A stretch of 64,000 nt of DNA from Eunapius fragilis (GCA_963681505.1 OY811973.1:13328268-13392267); one strand, 5' to 3'. Counted from the first letter of the stretch, positions 43,901-56,114 are shown. Notes: generated by a model not told the origin, from the sequence alone. Numbers and translations are program-made.

Positions 43901-44358
43901 AAGTGCTTGTCCAACTAGGATAGCTGGAGATTTATTGCCGTCCTGTTTATTAACATTAAGTATTGAAGTTGAAAATTCTGTGCATTTTACATCTGTACTT
44001 GTTTACACTGAATACAAAAATGAATGTGATACCTCTGCCACCTTAGGACACGCCCCCTCCTCCCAAGGTACACTGTGTGGCAGTGACCCACACAATTGAA
44101 GGACTCATCAATGCTGAAGTGTGGCTGCATGGGAGTCCCCTTGCAAGCAGCTCTTGCTACAGGAAGCATAGGTCTCCTCTACATGTGCATAGCTAAATAT
44201 TGTGGTGGATGCATACATGGGACTATCATATTAACATCATGTTGGATGGATGTGTGGTAAATATAACACACTGAACATATACCTCTGACTAATGGTACTA
44301 AACCAAAAAGGTTTTGATGGCTACACCTACATGATCTGAATTGAACACACCAGTGTCT

Positions 44359-44420
44359 TTAGGCTAACACTGCAAAGACCATTGCCAACACTGTGACCAC
44401 ACCAAAGGCTTCTCTTGTAC
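44359..44420 (-). CDS. gene 3 tail exon (GPI-signal-like)
   Basis: 62 nt, phase 1. The hydrophobic run differs by small changes (LAMVFAVLA in place of LAVVLAVLA) but stays hydrophobic and ends at the same TAA. Conservation of hydrophobicity despite substitutions suggests function. Confidence 0.7.
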
Positions 44421-44565
44421 CTGTTTGTGTGAAAAGACCACAGTTAATGCCATCAACCCAATTGTTGAACCTTTAGTTCTAAGCTGGTAGACCACTGGTA
44501 TTGGACCAATGATACCAGCAGAGATACGATTGAGCAGTAACCTTGTCAGCCAACAGCCTATACCT

Positions 44566-44793
44566 ACATTAATGCCTTCATTAATGCCTTCACATCAGTA
44601 ACAGTAATGCCTTCACATCAGTAACAGTAATGCCTTCACATCAGTAACATTAATGCCTTCACATCAGTAACAGTAATGCCTTCACATCAGTAACAGTAAT
44701 GCCTTCACATCAGTAACATTAATGCCTTCACATCAGTAACAGTAATGCCTTCACATCAGTAACAGTAATGCCTTCATATCAGCAACATTAATA
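44566..44793 (-). repeat. 23-bp minisatellite, about ten copies
   Basis: Same unit as at 37482, with AACAGTAATG and AACATTAATG variants. Confidence 0.9.
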
Positions 44794-44881
44794 GCTACAA
44801 CAGTCCCAACACAATAAGAATTCATACAATTTATTTGTACTGTTTACACATACTTTAAATTCAAGGGTTAAAATGGCTGAC

Positions 44882-45022
44882 CTGAGGATGGAGTGGGCAG
44901 TAGTGTTGGTTGTGGTGTGGTCATCGTGGCAACAACTGGTGGTTGATATGATGTTGGGAGAGGTGTGGCTGATGGTTGGACCACAGGTGGTGTAGACGTT
45001 GTGGGTGCGGCTGGTCCACTAC
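44882..45022 (-). CDS. gene 3 stalk exon
   Basis: 141 nt, phase 1-1, acceptor GTGACTGCCCAG, donor TCCTCAG|GTCAGC. SGPAAPTTSTPPVVQPSATP, LPTSYQPPVVATMTT, LLPTPSS. Intact Thr/Pro stalk. Confidence 0.75.
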
Positions 45023-45429
45023 CTGGGCAGTCACATGACAGGTCACATGACATAACATGCACCCATCCCTTTTTTGGGGGTTGGGGGGGGGGGGGGGGGG
45101 TGTACAGTCTAAACTTATGCACCAATCTATCCAATGTTAGACTTGAAATGCTCAACCATGTCTAGGGCTGGAATAGCACATCTTGGTAATTGTCAGGGGG
45201 TAGAGGGGAAGGAGAAGGTGACATAACACCATATGGTAGGCTTTTAGTATTTTGCCCCACACATCTTCCCTCTCTCCCCAGTAGCTACCAGTCTAAATGC
45301 CTTAAGCCTTCTCTACTGACTCATTGTTTTAGTCCCATGCGCATGGAATACAGGCATCCATATATGCGTGTGTATCTAGGCAGGGCCCCTCCTCCCCCAC
45401 CACATGTACATGCAGCCCCTAATCTCACC

Positions 45430-45815
45430 CAGCACACACACACCCTCCAGCACACACACTGAGGAGTGTGGGGGTATGTGCTGGGTGAGTGTGGAGTGCG
45501 TGCACCCCAGCAACACACACACTCATCCCACACTTGCCCCAGCATACACATGCCCCCAGCTACCATTCCTAACACACATCCTCCAGTACACATCCTCCCA
45601 TCAGCACACCCCCCAGCACAACCTCCCCAGCATACCCTCCCCAGTACACATCTTCTCATCAGCACACCCCCAGCACACCTCCAGCACACCCTCAGCACAC
45701 CCTCCCCAGCACACCCCAGCACACACCCCAGCACACCCTCCCCAGCACACCCCCAGCACACCCTCAGCACACTCTCCCCAGCACACACATATCCTCCAGT
45801 ACACATATTCGCACT
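45430..45815. repeat. CACACCCYCCAG low-complexity intron (gene 3)
   Basis: Irregular CAGCACACCC / CCTCCCCAGCAC units. Long Cys/Gly or His/Pro frames on both strands are by-products. Confidence 0.85.
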
Positions 45816-45826
45816 CAATGACTTAC

Positions 45827-46075
45827 GTGTTCTGGTTGCCATAGCAGCACTGCTGTTCCCAGCACAGTTGATGACCACCACTGAGACAGTGTAGACTGTG
45901 TTATTGGTCAGTCCAGTGAATGTGTATGTGATAGCATTAGCAGGTAGGGAGATAGGAGTGCTGCCATTGATACTGACATTGTAGCTGGTAGCCATGGGAA
46001 CAGATGCCCAGGTCACTGTTAGCTGGTCTGAATAGATGCTTGTCAGTGATGTAATGTTTGGAGCACTGGGAGGGG
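45827..46075 (-). CDS. gene 3 FN3 exon
   Basis: 249 nt, phase 1-1, acceptor TGTTTCAG, donor AACAC|GTAAGT. Intact FN3 with SAPNITSLTSIYSDQLTVTW, ASVPMATSYNVSINGS and VYTVSVVVINCAGNSSAAMA. Like gene 2, it remains usable if the broken Ig exon is skipped. Confidence 0.8.
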
Positions 46076-46190
46076 CTGAAACATTGAGATATGTACATGT
46101 AAGCTGTTGTGTAGAAGAATTACATATCATGGCTGTACGTTCCCATGGCAACTGATAACAAATTGCACCTTATTGCTATTTCCATGTGCC

Positions 46191-49100
46191 AATCACACCT
46201 GGTACATAAGCCTCCTATCACACCTGGTGCATAAGCCTCCTATCACACCTGGTACATAAGCCTCCTATCATACCTGGTACATAAGCCTCCTATCACACCT
46301 GGTACATAAGCCTCCTATCATACCTGGTACATAAGCCTCCTATCACACCTGGTACATAAGCCTCCTATCACACCTGGTACATAAACCTCCTATCACACCT
46401 GGTACATAGGCCTCCTATCACACCTGGTACATAGGCCTCCTATCACACCTGGTACATAGGCCTCCTATCACACCTGGTACATAAGCCTCCTATCACACCT
46501 GGTACATAAGCCTCCTATCACACCTGGTACATAGGCCTCCTATCACACCTGGTACATAGGCCTCCTATCACACCTGGTACATAAGCCTCCTATCACACCT
46601 GGTACATAAGCCTCCTATCACACCTGGTACATAAGCCTCCTATCATACCTGGTACATAAGCCTCCTATCACACCTGGTACATAGGCCTCCTATCACACCT
46701 GGTACATAAGCCTCCTATCACACCTGGTACATAAGCCTCCTATCACACCTGGTACATAGGCCTCCTATCACACCTGGTACATAAGCCTCCTATCACACCT
46801 GGTACATAAGCCTCCTATCACACCTGGTACATAAGCCTCCTATCACACCTGGTACATAAGCCTCCTATCACACCTGGTACATAAGCCTCCTATCACACCT
46901 GGTACATAGGCCTCCTATCACACCTGGTACATAAGCCTCCTATCACACCTGGTACATAAGCCTCCTATCACACCTGGTACATAAGCCTCCTATCACACCT
47001 GGTACATAAGCCTCCTATCACACCTGGTACATAAGCCTCCTATCACACCTGGTACATAGGCCTTCTATCACACCTGGTACATAAGCCTCCTATCACTCCT
47101 GGTACATAGGCCTCCTATCACACCAGGTACATAGGCCTCCTATCACACCTGGTACATAGGCCTCCTATCATACCTGGTACATAGGCCTCCTATCATACCT
47201 GGTACATAAGCCTCCTATCACACCTGGTACATAGGCCTCCTATCACACCTGGTACATAAGCCTCCTATCACACCTGGTACATAGGCCTCCTATCACACCT
47301 GGTACATAGGCCTCCTATCACACCTGGTACATAAGCCTCCTATCACACCTGGTACATAAGCCTCCTATCACACCTGGTACATAAGCCTCCTATCACACCT
47401 GGTACATAAGCCTCCTATCACACCTGGTACATAAGCCTCCTATCACACCTGGTACATAAGCCTCCTATCACACCTGGTACATAAGCCTCCTATCACACCT
47501 GGTACATAAGCCTCCTATCACACCTGGTACATAGGCCTTCTATCACACCTGGTACATAAGCCTCCTATCACTCCTGGTACATAGGCCTCCTATCACACCT
47601 GGTACATAGGCCTCCTATCATACCTGGTACATAAGCCTCCTATCACACCTGGTACATAAGCCTCCTATCACACCTGGTACATAAGCCTCCTATCACACCT
47701 GGTACATAAGCCTCCTATCACACCTGGTACATAGGCCTCCTATCACACCTGGTACATAAGCCTCCTATCACACCTGGTACATAGGCCTTCTATCACACCT
47801 GGTACATAAGCCTCCTATCACACCTGGTACATAAGCCTTCTATCACACCTGGTACATAGGCCTCCTATCATACCTGGTACATAAGCCTCCTATCACACCT
47901 GGTACATAGGCCTCCTATCACACCTGGTACATAAGCCTCCTATCACACCTGGTACATAAGCCTCCTATCACACCTGGTACATAAGCCTCCTATCACACCT
48001 GGTACATAAGCCTCCTATCACACCTGGTACATAAGCCTCCCATCACACCTGGTACATAAGCCTCCTATCACACCTGGTACATAGGCCTTCTATCACACCT
48101 GGTACATAAGCCTCCTATCACTCCTGGTACATAGGCCTCCTATCACACCAGGTACATAAGCCTCCTATCACACCTGGTACATAAGCCTCCTATCACACCT
48201 GGTACATAGGCCTCCTATCACACCTGGTACATAGGCCTCCTATCACACCTGGTACATAAACCTCCTATCACACCAGGTACATAAGCCTCCTATCACACCT
48301 GGTACATAAGCCTCCTATCACACCTGGTACATAAGCCTCCTATCACACCTGGTACATAAGCCTCCTATCACACCTGGTACATAGGCCTCCTATCACACCT
48401 GGTACATAAGCCTCCTATCACACCTGGTACATAAGCCTCCTATCACACCTGGTACATAAGCCTCCTATCACAACTGGTACATAAACCTCCTATCACACCT
48501 GGTACATAAGCCTCCTATCACACCTGATACATAGGCCTCCTATCACACCTGGTACATAAACCTCCTATCACACCTGGTACATAGGCCTCCTATCACACCT
48601 GGTACATAGGCCTCCTATCACACCTGGTACATAAGCCTCCTATCACACCTGGTACATAGGCCTCCTATCACACCTGATACATAGGCCTCCTATCACACCT
48701 GGTACATAGGCCTCCTATCACACCTGGTACATAAGCCTCCTATCACACCTGGTACATAAGCCTCCTATCACACCTGGTACATAAGCCTCCTATTACGGCT
48801 GGTACATAGGCCTCCTATCACACCTGGTACATAAGCCTCCTATCACACCTGATACATAAGCCTCCTATCACACCTGGTACATAAGCCTCCTATCACACCT
48901 GGTACATAAGCCTCCTATCACACCTGATACATAGGCCTCCTATCACACCTGATACATAGGCCTCCTATCACACCTGGTACATAAACCTCCTATCACACCT
49001 GGTACATAGGCCTCCTATCACACCTGGTACATAGGCCTCCTATCACACCTGGTACATAAGCCTCCTATCACACCTGGTACATAGGCCTCCTATCACACCT

Positions 49101-49610
49101 GATACATAGGCCTCCTATCACACCTGGTACATAGGCCTCCTATCACACCTGGTACATAAGCCTCCTATCACACCTGGTACATAAGCCTCCTATCACACCT
49201 GGTACATAAGCCTCCTATTACGGCTGGTACATAGGCCTCCTATCACACCTGGTACATAAGCCTCCTATCACACCTGATACATAAGCCTCCTATCACACCT
49301 GGTACATAAGCCTCCTATCACACCTGGTACATAAGCCTCCTATCACACCTGATACATAGGCCTCCTATCACACCTGATACATAGGCCTCCTATCACACCT
49401 GGTACATAAGCCTCCTATCACACCTGATACATAAGCCTCCTATCACACCTGGTACATAAGCCTCCTATCACACCTGGTACATAAGCCTCCTATCACACCT
49501 GGTACATAAGCCTCCTATCACACCTAGTACATAAGCCTCCTATCACACCTGGTACATAAGCCTCCTATCATACCTGGTACATAAGCCTCCTATCACACCT
49601 GGTACATAAG
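46191..49610 (+). repeat. 25-bp satellite array, about 137 copies
   Basis: Longest array, 3.4 kb. Diverged units (TATTACGGCTGG, TATCACTCCTGG, CCTGATACAT) recur at regular distances, for example near 48793 and 49217, which shows block-wise amplification of about 425 bp. Confidence 0.97.
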
Positions 49611-49709
49611 CCTAATAACATGATGTGGTAACTGGAGCATACATAACTGCTGATCCTATGTAGACATTTGATTATGTGACAGTAGTGTTCAATACACACC
49701 ATGGATTAC

Positions 49710-50248
49710 CAAGGATTGATATGGTTGCCTTTCCAATATAGGTGGTTGCACCAGATCCTAAAGTGTAGCTGGAACATGAGACCACCAGACCATCCTTTGC
49801 TGGTGTGAGAGAGTGGAGGTAAGACAGTAAATATTCATAGAAGGTGTGTTGGTTGCTATGAAGGGTCCACATGTGCCACTAGTGAGGCAGGACAGACCAG
49901 GAGTTGGAGCAAACTGTTGCTGTGCGATTGTGCCCCCTGCACAGCCCCCCACTGTAGGCCCATGCCATACTGTGCCCCCTGCACAGCCCCCCACTGTAGG
50001 CCCATGCCATACTGTGCCCCCTGCACAGCCCCCCACTGTAGGCCCATGCCATACTGTGCCCCCTGCACAGCCCCCCACTGTAGGCCCATGCCATACTACT
50101 GTGCCCCCTGCACAGCCCCCCACTGTAGGCTCATGCCATACTGTGTTCCCAACAAAGCTGCTAACGTTACATGTGTAGTTGACAGCAGTGTTAGGACATA
50201 TCTTCGTGGGACAGCTGGTCCCTCCTGTGAGCTGACATGGGGAGAAAA
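49710..50248 (-). pseudogene. gene 3 Ig-like exon (broken)
   Basis: 539 nt, not a multiple of three. Five 42-bp repeats (one with an extra codon, GTVVWHGP) and CGPFIATNTPSM are open. The 10-nt deletion shared with gene 2 shifts the frame (LSHQQRMVWWSHVPATL then stop) before GLVVSC. The donor is CCTTG|GTAATC. Probably non-functional as an Ig domain. Confidence 0.8.
49930..50142 (-). repeat. 42-bp coding VNTR, five copies
   Basis: Five units, one with a 3-nt insertion; otherwise nearly identical units. Confidence 0.9.
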
Positions 50249-50573
50249 CTGGGAGGGTGTGGGGGGAGGGGTGTATGCGATCATTCAGGACATTTTTTTA
50301 AAATCCTCTTGAAATCAAAAATTGATTCGACCCGTTTTTTTCCCCATGTGATGGATTTTCTTCCTTTAATTATAAGTTCTTACTCTTAGCGTCCGCGTGT
50401 ATGCGGTACATGTGTACAGATGCATGCATGTAGAAAGACCTGAATTAATGTGTGGTAACTACAATTTGCATTCGCTCATTCAACCATGGATTAAAGACCT
50501 ACGGAGAGTTCCGTAGGCATGATTCAACATAGACCCCGTGAGACTTCGACGTGTATAAACACATACACTAAGC

Positions 50574-52371
50574 TAGGTACTGGGGAATCTATGATTTTAG
50601 ACCGTAAAATCCTAGACGTGAAATGAAAAAATTTCTGTTCGCAAATTTAAACTTTTCTGTTGACACCATTTGGTAAAAACGATCTGGTAGCTTCATTCAA
50701 CTTGATTATGGCTTATCATGCATTCAGAACGACTGCTGAGTGCGTCAGCAATAGGCCAGACTAGTTTTTAAGCTTTAAAACACGCATCGTATTTCGTAAG
50801 TGTTGCTCAAATCGAATACAATTTTCTACCCACGATTTTCGACTCTTAAACGCTGTGTCCCCTCCATGGTAAGCATTCTCCCCTCTAGATACTTCATCCA
50901 TCTATCCTTTTACGAAATTTTGTATAGATGAGTCCTAGCGCCGCGGTCCTTGTACGATGCGCCAGTTACTGAACATCATTGAACCAATACATCAAATGGT
51001 ACTTTACACTAGGATCTTAAAAAACATCATGGTTAATATCTTAAACCATACCTTTTGAGTTATCATCACTAAAAACATCAGAATTCCAATTTGAGACAGA
51101 ACTTTCAGGGTCAAAACATTAATGCATCATCAGGATTAGGTTTTTGGCTTACAACTCAACAAATAGTTCGACTTAAGAGCTCATTTTTTGATGCATAGAT
51201 AACTCATTGTAAGAGCTATATATATGGAATGCTTGAACTCTTAAGTCCAGTTCATTGTGAAGATAGGCTTGTTTTTATAAGGATTTTGATATGACCGCTG
51301 CTTAGCATCACTATGGCCGATTTAATTCGACTTAAGAGATGAAAATTATGTCACACTACTCAGAGGTCCCTAAAGTAGCCATATAATTTTTTATAATTTA
51401 TTGGACACTTGCTAACAGTGATACAAATTGCAACGAAAGCAGAAAAGTGAAAAAAAATTTAAGAATTGTACTCAATGTTTGGATTCTTCAGTAAATGTAT
51501 ACGATACACGCGTGACGTCAGTGGTGGTGTGCGTGCTAGAGATAGCTATGTACGGCGAGTTTTTCGTTTCGAACGCCACGGGTTCTTTTCAGAACCATTG
51601 CAGCGTGGCATCCCAAATGAACCCTTTCGCTGATGAACCAAGTTCTAGTGGAACAGGAGCCAAGAGACCGATCCGCAAGCGCGATATGACGGCTTTATTA
51701 GCGGAATTTGCTTTGCCATCGCCAATGAACTCGAGATCTGAAATTCTCTGCTAGGTATATACTTAAATCGCAGGTGGCATGAGAATTTCACCAATGCATT
51801 ATACAATGGGCATGTTGTAAAAATAAGCCATAAAGCAAAGGTACCAAAACTAACAATTACATACTGGACTATAGATGAATCAGGAGAAGAAGGAATTGAT
51901 AACACAATTACAGTTATTGAAATGCTCGTGGACTATTTAAATGGTGATTTAGTGTTTGTTGAGGATGGAAATGATGTACCTCAATATTGAATAATAACAT
52001 TATTGTGCTTGATTTTGTGCGTGTTTCATTGTTTGTCAATTTTTATGTTAACAATTTGAAAAGATAAAAGTGAGGAAACTAAATGATGAGACTTTAAAAA
52101 GTCTTCCCTGTATCAGAATCACTTATGTGCAATGCTTGAAATTAAAATCTCCAGGTTACGCCTCGTTATAACACAACCGTCACAGTTTTTATTGCGATTA
52201 CGCATTAACCGCTGTGCTAAAAAAGTTGTCACTTTGAGGATATGTATCTCTGGTATCGAATATGCTATGGTGACGCAAGAAGTACTGTTAAACCCACCTT
52301 GTTTTGCTCTTTCTAATGATGGTAATATTATTATCCTCTGAGCATTTTTTTTTTAAATTCCCCAGTACCTA
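50574..52371. mobile_element. 1.8-kb DNA transposon insertion, 7-bp TSD
   Basis: Ends TAGGTACTGGGGAAT and its exact inverse ATTCCCCAGTACCTA, flanked by the direct repeat ACTAAGC (50567-50573 and 52372-52378). Units 1, 2 and 4 have the uninterrupted site (ACACTAAGCGTAC), so the borders are certain. Inside, a frame (51428-51754; MNPFADEPSSSGTGAKRPIR, then KRDMTALLAEFALPSPMN) and a shifted one ending at 51990 (KVPKLTITYWTIDESGEEG, DLVFVEDGNDVPQY) look like coding text, but I do not recognise a transposase. TSD length and ends do not identify a superfamily. Confidence 0.9.
51428..51990 (+). CDS. unknown protein segments inside the transposon
   Basis: Two frames follow each other with a one-base offset around 51735-51754. 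The first has an acidic/Ser-rich piece then a basic KRPIRKRDM stretch; the second carries RWHENFTNALYNGHVVKISH and an acidic end with a TGA stop at 51988. The offset may be a frameshift or a short intron (GTATATACTTAAATCGCAG lies exactly there, but 19 nt is too short for normal splicing). Could be a remnant of the element's own gene or a captured host fragment. Confidence 0.35.
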
Positions 52372-52634
52372 ACTAAGCGTACATTGTCAACCACTTATTT
52401 CGTTGTCGTAACTTTCTGTGTGGTAATTACTACACGTTCGTGAGTTCCCATGCATACAATAAAATTAGTCAAGTTGCTGTTTTTCGAACGGTTGTGGTAA
52501 TCAAGTGCTAAGTAGAATCCTGGTTGTGAGCTAAATTTTTTTTACCTCCTGTGGTCCAGTGAGTGTGGTGCATACAGCCATCGACAGTAGTGATATAATA
52601 AACTCACGAGTGATAACACAAACGCATCACTTAC

Positions 52635-52659
52635 CGCTCAATAAGTGTGCGGATCGCAT
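52635..52659 (-). CDS. gene 3 first-exon candidate
   Basis: Same layout as the others with one change (MRSAHLLS), phase 1 donor GAGCG|GTAAGT. Confidence 0.3.
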
Positions 52660-52764
52660 GGAGATGGCGAGAAGTAACTGTTTTTAAAAACATTTATTTC
52701 ACTACATTACCAGTAAATCCAGTCTACAGAGATAGATTATCAGTATGTAGATAAGAGGGTCGAG

Positions 52765-52776
52765 TGCGCATGCGCA
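52765..52776. promoter_or_regulatory. NRF1-like palindrome, promoter of gene 3
   Basis: TGCGCATGCGCA at the conserved distance. The transposon lies on the other side of the first exon, within the first intron. Confidence 0.5.
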
Positions 52777-53499
52777 TTTTCAATCAGTGACGACAAACGT
52801 TTGCCTGCAGTTTTTCCTGGAAGGATGGGAGATATCACCGCCCGGCCTATCAGTTTCTCCGTGTCTGCAGCCGGTGTCGGAGTGTCATATTCAGTTTATC
52901 ATAGATTAGATTTTTTTTTTAATATAAAAAAATAGTTCTGCTATGAAGTGGTGGCTTTGAATTGACACATCTCTGCATCCTTGCTGTCCTGATCACCAGC
53001 TAGACCTCTAGGACACCATGCAGTGATGTATAGAGGTGGAGGGGACGTCACAACAGCTCAGCTCAGCACATGCTACACACAGCACACATGTATTTAATGG
53101 TCAGTGGTGTGACCACAGCTAATAATCTAACACCTCAATTGGGGAGGGGGGGGGGTGCCAGTTGTTTTAGTGCTCCAAAAGAATAGAATATGGCACATTC
53201 ACACTGTGTGTGTATATTGTTCTGTGTGTGTGTGTGTGCATGTGTCTAACCATCTATATTCTGGCTGTACACAAGGTATTTCCCTACAAGCCAATGAATG
53301 ACTAAAATGGTGTGGCCATCATTCTAATGTTGCACACTATATGTGTATATGTATGCATATGGTTACAATATGCACAAGGTAGCTAACACCTTCATTGGAA
53401 CTATAATATGGGATGAAGGACAGAACATAGAGTGTGTGGTGGTATATGGAAAACCCCCAGGGGTTGTAATATCTCACCACAGGAAGTCACCACCAGTGG

Positions 53500-53727
53500 A
53501 CCACCCTTACCTCCTCTGGTGTTGGTATTGGAATAGGTATTGCAGCAGCAGCCATAGTGGTGCTAAGTGGTGATGGTGGTGGTGGTGGTGGTGATGGTGG
53601 TAGTGGTGGTATAATGGTGGTGGTGGTAATATTGTGATGGTGTGATGGCAGTGGTGGTGATAGTGGAGGTGAGGCATGTGGTGTTGTGGGGTAAGCTCTC
53701 TCATCACCCTTCCCAACACAAGGCAAA
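53500..53727 (-). other. TGG/GAT-rich conserved tract (unit 3)
   Basis: Counterpart of 36579-36810. Here one minus frame is open across the whole tract into MAAAAIPIPIPTPEE. Identical to the unit 4 copy. Confidence 0.35.
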
Positions 53728-54184
53728 GTGCTTGTCCAACAAGGATAGTTGGAGATTTATTGCCGACCTGTTTATTAACATTAAGTATTGAAGTTGAAAA
53801 TTCTGTGCATTTTACATCTGTACTTGTTTACACTGAATACAAAAATGATAACAATGTGATACTTCTGCCACCTTAGGACACACCCCCTCCTCCCACGGTA
53901 CACTGTGTGGCGGTGACCCACACAATCGAAGGACTCATCCATGCTGAAGTGTGGCTGCATGGGAGTCCCCTTGCAAGCTTGCTACAGGAAGCATAGGTCT
54001 CCTCTACATGTGCATAGCTAAATATTGTGGTGGATGCATACATGGGACTATCATATAAGCATCATGTCGGATGGATGTGTGGTAAATATAACACACTGAA
54101 CATATACCTCTGACTAATGGTACTAAACCAAAAAAGGTTTTGATGGCTACACCTACATGATCTGAATTGAACACACCAGTGTCT

Positions 54185-54246
54185 TTAGGCTAACACTGCA
54201 AGGACCACTGCCAGCACTGTGACCACACCAAAGGCTTCTCTTGTAC
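54185..54246 (-). CDS. gene 4 tail exon (GPI-signal-like)
   Basis: 62 nt, phase 1, TREAFGVVTVLAVVLAVLA then TAA. The residues joined from the stalk (PSSG followed by T) provide small residues suitable as an anchor attachment site. No basic stop-transfer residues follow the hydrophobic run, which argues against an ordinary transmembrane protein. Confidence 0.75.
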
Positions 54247-54391
54247 CTGTTTGTGTGAAAAGACCACAGTTAATGCCATCAACCCAATTGTTGAACCTTT
54301 AGTTCTAAGCTGGTAGACCACTGGTATTGGACCAATGATACCAGCAGAGATACGATTGAGCAGTAACCTTGTCAGCCAACAGCCTATACCT

Positions 54392-54808
54392 ACATTAATG
54401 CCTTCATTAATGCCTTCACATCAGTAACAGTAATGCCTTCACATCAGTAACATTAATGCCTTCACATCAGTAACATTAATGCCTTCCAATCTGTAACATT
54501 AATGCATTCACATCAGTAACATTAATGCCTTCACATCAGTAACATTAATGCATTCACATCAGTAACATTATTGCCTTCACATCAGTAACATTAATGCCTT
54601 CACATCAGTAACATTAATGCCTTCCAATCTGTAACATTAATGCATTCACATCAGTAACATTAATGCCTTCACATCAGTAACATTAATGCCTTCACATCAG
54701 TAACATTAATGCCTTCACATCAGTAACAGTAATGCCTTCACATCAGTAACATTAATGCCTTCACATCAGTAACAGTGCAGTAATGCCTTCATATCAGCAA
54801 CATTAATA
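54392..54808 (-). repeat. 23-bp minisatellite, about eighteen copies
   Basis: Same unit as in genes 2 and 3, with a CCAATCTGTAACATTAATGC variant that recurs in blocks. Confidence 0.92.
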
Positions 54809-54895
54809 GCTACAACAGTCCCAACACAATAAGAATTCATACAATTTTTTGTACTGTTTACACATACTTTAAATTCAAGGGTTAAAATGGCTGAC

Positions 54896-55036
54896 CTGAG
54901 GATGGAGTGGGCAGTAGTGTTGGTTGTGGTGTGGTCGTCGTGGCAACAACTGGTGGTTGATATGATGTTGGGAGAGGTGTGGCTGATGGTTGGACCACAG
55001 GTGGTGTAGACGTTGTGGGTGCGGCTGGTCCGCTAC
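54896..55036 (-). CDS. gene 4 stalk exon
   Basis: 141 nt, phase 1-1. SGPAAPTTSTPPVVQPSATP, LPTSYQPPVVATTTT, LLPTPSS; acceptor GTGACTGCCCAG, donor TCCTCAG|GTCAGC. Intact. Confidence 0.78.
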
Positions 55037-55444
55037 CTGGGCAGTCACATGACAGGTCACATGACATAACATGCACCCATCCCTTTTTTGGGGGTTGGGG
55101 GGGGGGGGGTGTGTACAGTCTAAACTTATGCACCAATCTATCCAATGTTAGACTTGAAATGCTCAACCATATCTAGGGCTGGAATAGCACATCTTGGTTA
55201 TTGTCAGGGGGTAGAGGGGAAGGAGAAGGTGACATAACACCATATGGTAGGCTTTTAGTATTTTGCCCCACGCACATCTTCCCTCTCTCCCCAGTAGCTA
55301 CCAGTCTGCATACCTTAAACCTTCTCTACTGACTCATTGTTTTAGTCCCATGCGCAAGGAATACAGGCATCCATATATGCGTGTGTATCTAGGCGCAGGG
55401 CCCCTCCTCCCCCACCACATGTACATGCAGCCCCTAATCTCACC

Positions 55445-55855
55445 CAGCACACACACACCCTCCAGCACACACACTGGGGAGTGTGGGGGTATGTGCTGGG
55501 TGAGTGTGGAGTGCATGCACCCCAGCAACACACATACACATCCCACACTTGCCCCAGCATACACATGCCCCCAGCATACACATGCCCCCAGCATACACAA
55601 GCCCCCAGCTACCATTCCCAACACACATCCTCCAGTACACATCCTCCTTTCAGCACACCCTCCCCAACACAACCTCCCCAGCATACCCTCCCCAGTACAC
55701 ATCTTCTCATCAGCACACACCCAGCACACCCCCCAGCACATCCTCCCAGCACACACCCAGCACACCTCCAGCACACCCTCCCCAGCACACCCCCAGCACA
55801 CCCTCAGCACATCCTCCCAGCACACACACATCCTCCAGTACACATACTCGCACTC
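55445..55855. repeat. CACACCCYCCAG low-complexity intron (gene 4)
   Basis: CAGCATACACATGCCCC units then CAGCACACCC units; nearly identical to the gene 5 copy at 61959-62369. Confidence 0.85.
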
Positions 55856-55865
55856 AATGACTTAC

Positions 55866-56114
55866 TTGTTCTGGTTGCCATAGCAGCACTGCTGGTCCCA
55901 GCACAGTTGATGGCCACCACTGAGACAGTGTAGACTGTGTTATTGGTCAGTCCAGTGAATGTGTATGTGTTATCATTGGCAGGTAGGGAGATAGGAGTGC
56001 TGCCATTGATACTGACATTGTAGCTGGTAGCCGTGGGAACAGATATCCAGGTCACTGATAGCTGGTCTGAATAGATGATTGTCACTGATGTAATGTTTGG
56101 AGCACTGGGAGGAA
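55866..56114 (-). CDS. gene 4 FN3 exon
   Basis: 249 nt, phase 1-1, acceptor ATGTTTCAG, donor AACAA|GTAAGT. SAPNITSVTIIYSDQLSVTW, TATSYNVSINGS, FTGLTNNTVYTVSVVAINCA. Intact. With its Ig, stalk and tail exons also open, gene 4 is the best candidate for an active gene in the window. Confidence 0.82.

Larger units (their letters stand above)
41714..49610 (-). repeat. segmental duplication unit 2 (7.9 kb)
   Basis: Same order as unit 1; carries the Ig exon and promoter-like region of gene 2 and the tail, stalk and FN3 exons of gene 3. Confidence 0.9.

Noticed and set aside
55263-55883. 206-residue plus-strand frame rich in His, Thr, Pro (also 61777-62397 and 45404-45894)
   Set aside because: It runs across a low-complexity CACACCC intron and then antisense through the FN3 exon border; no domain, and codon text follows the repeat.
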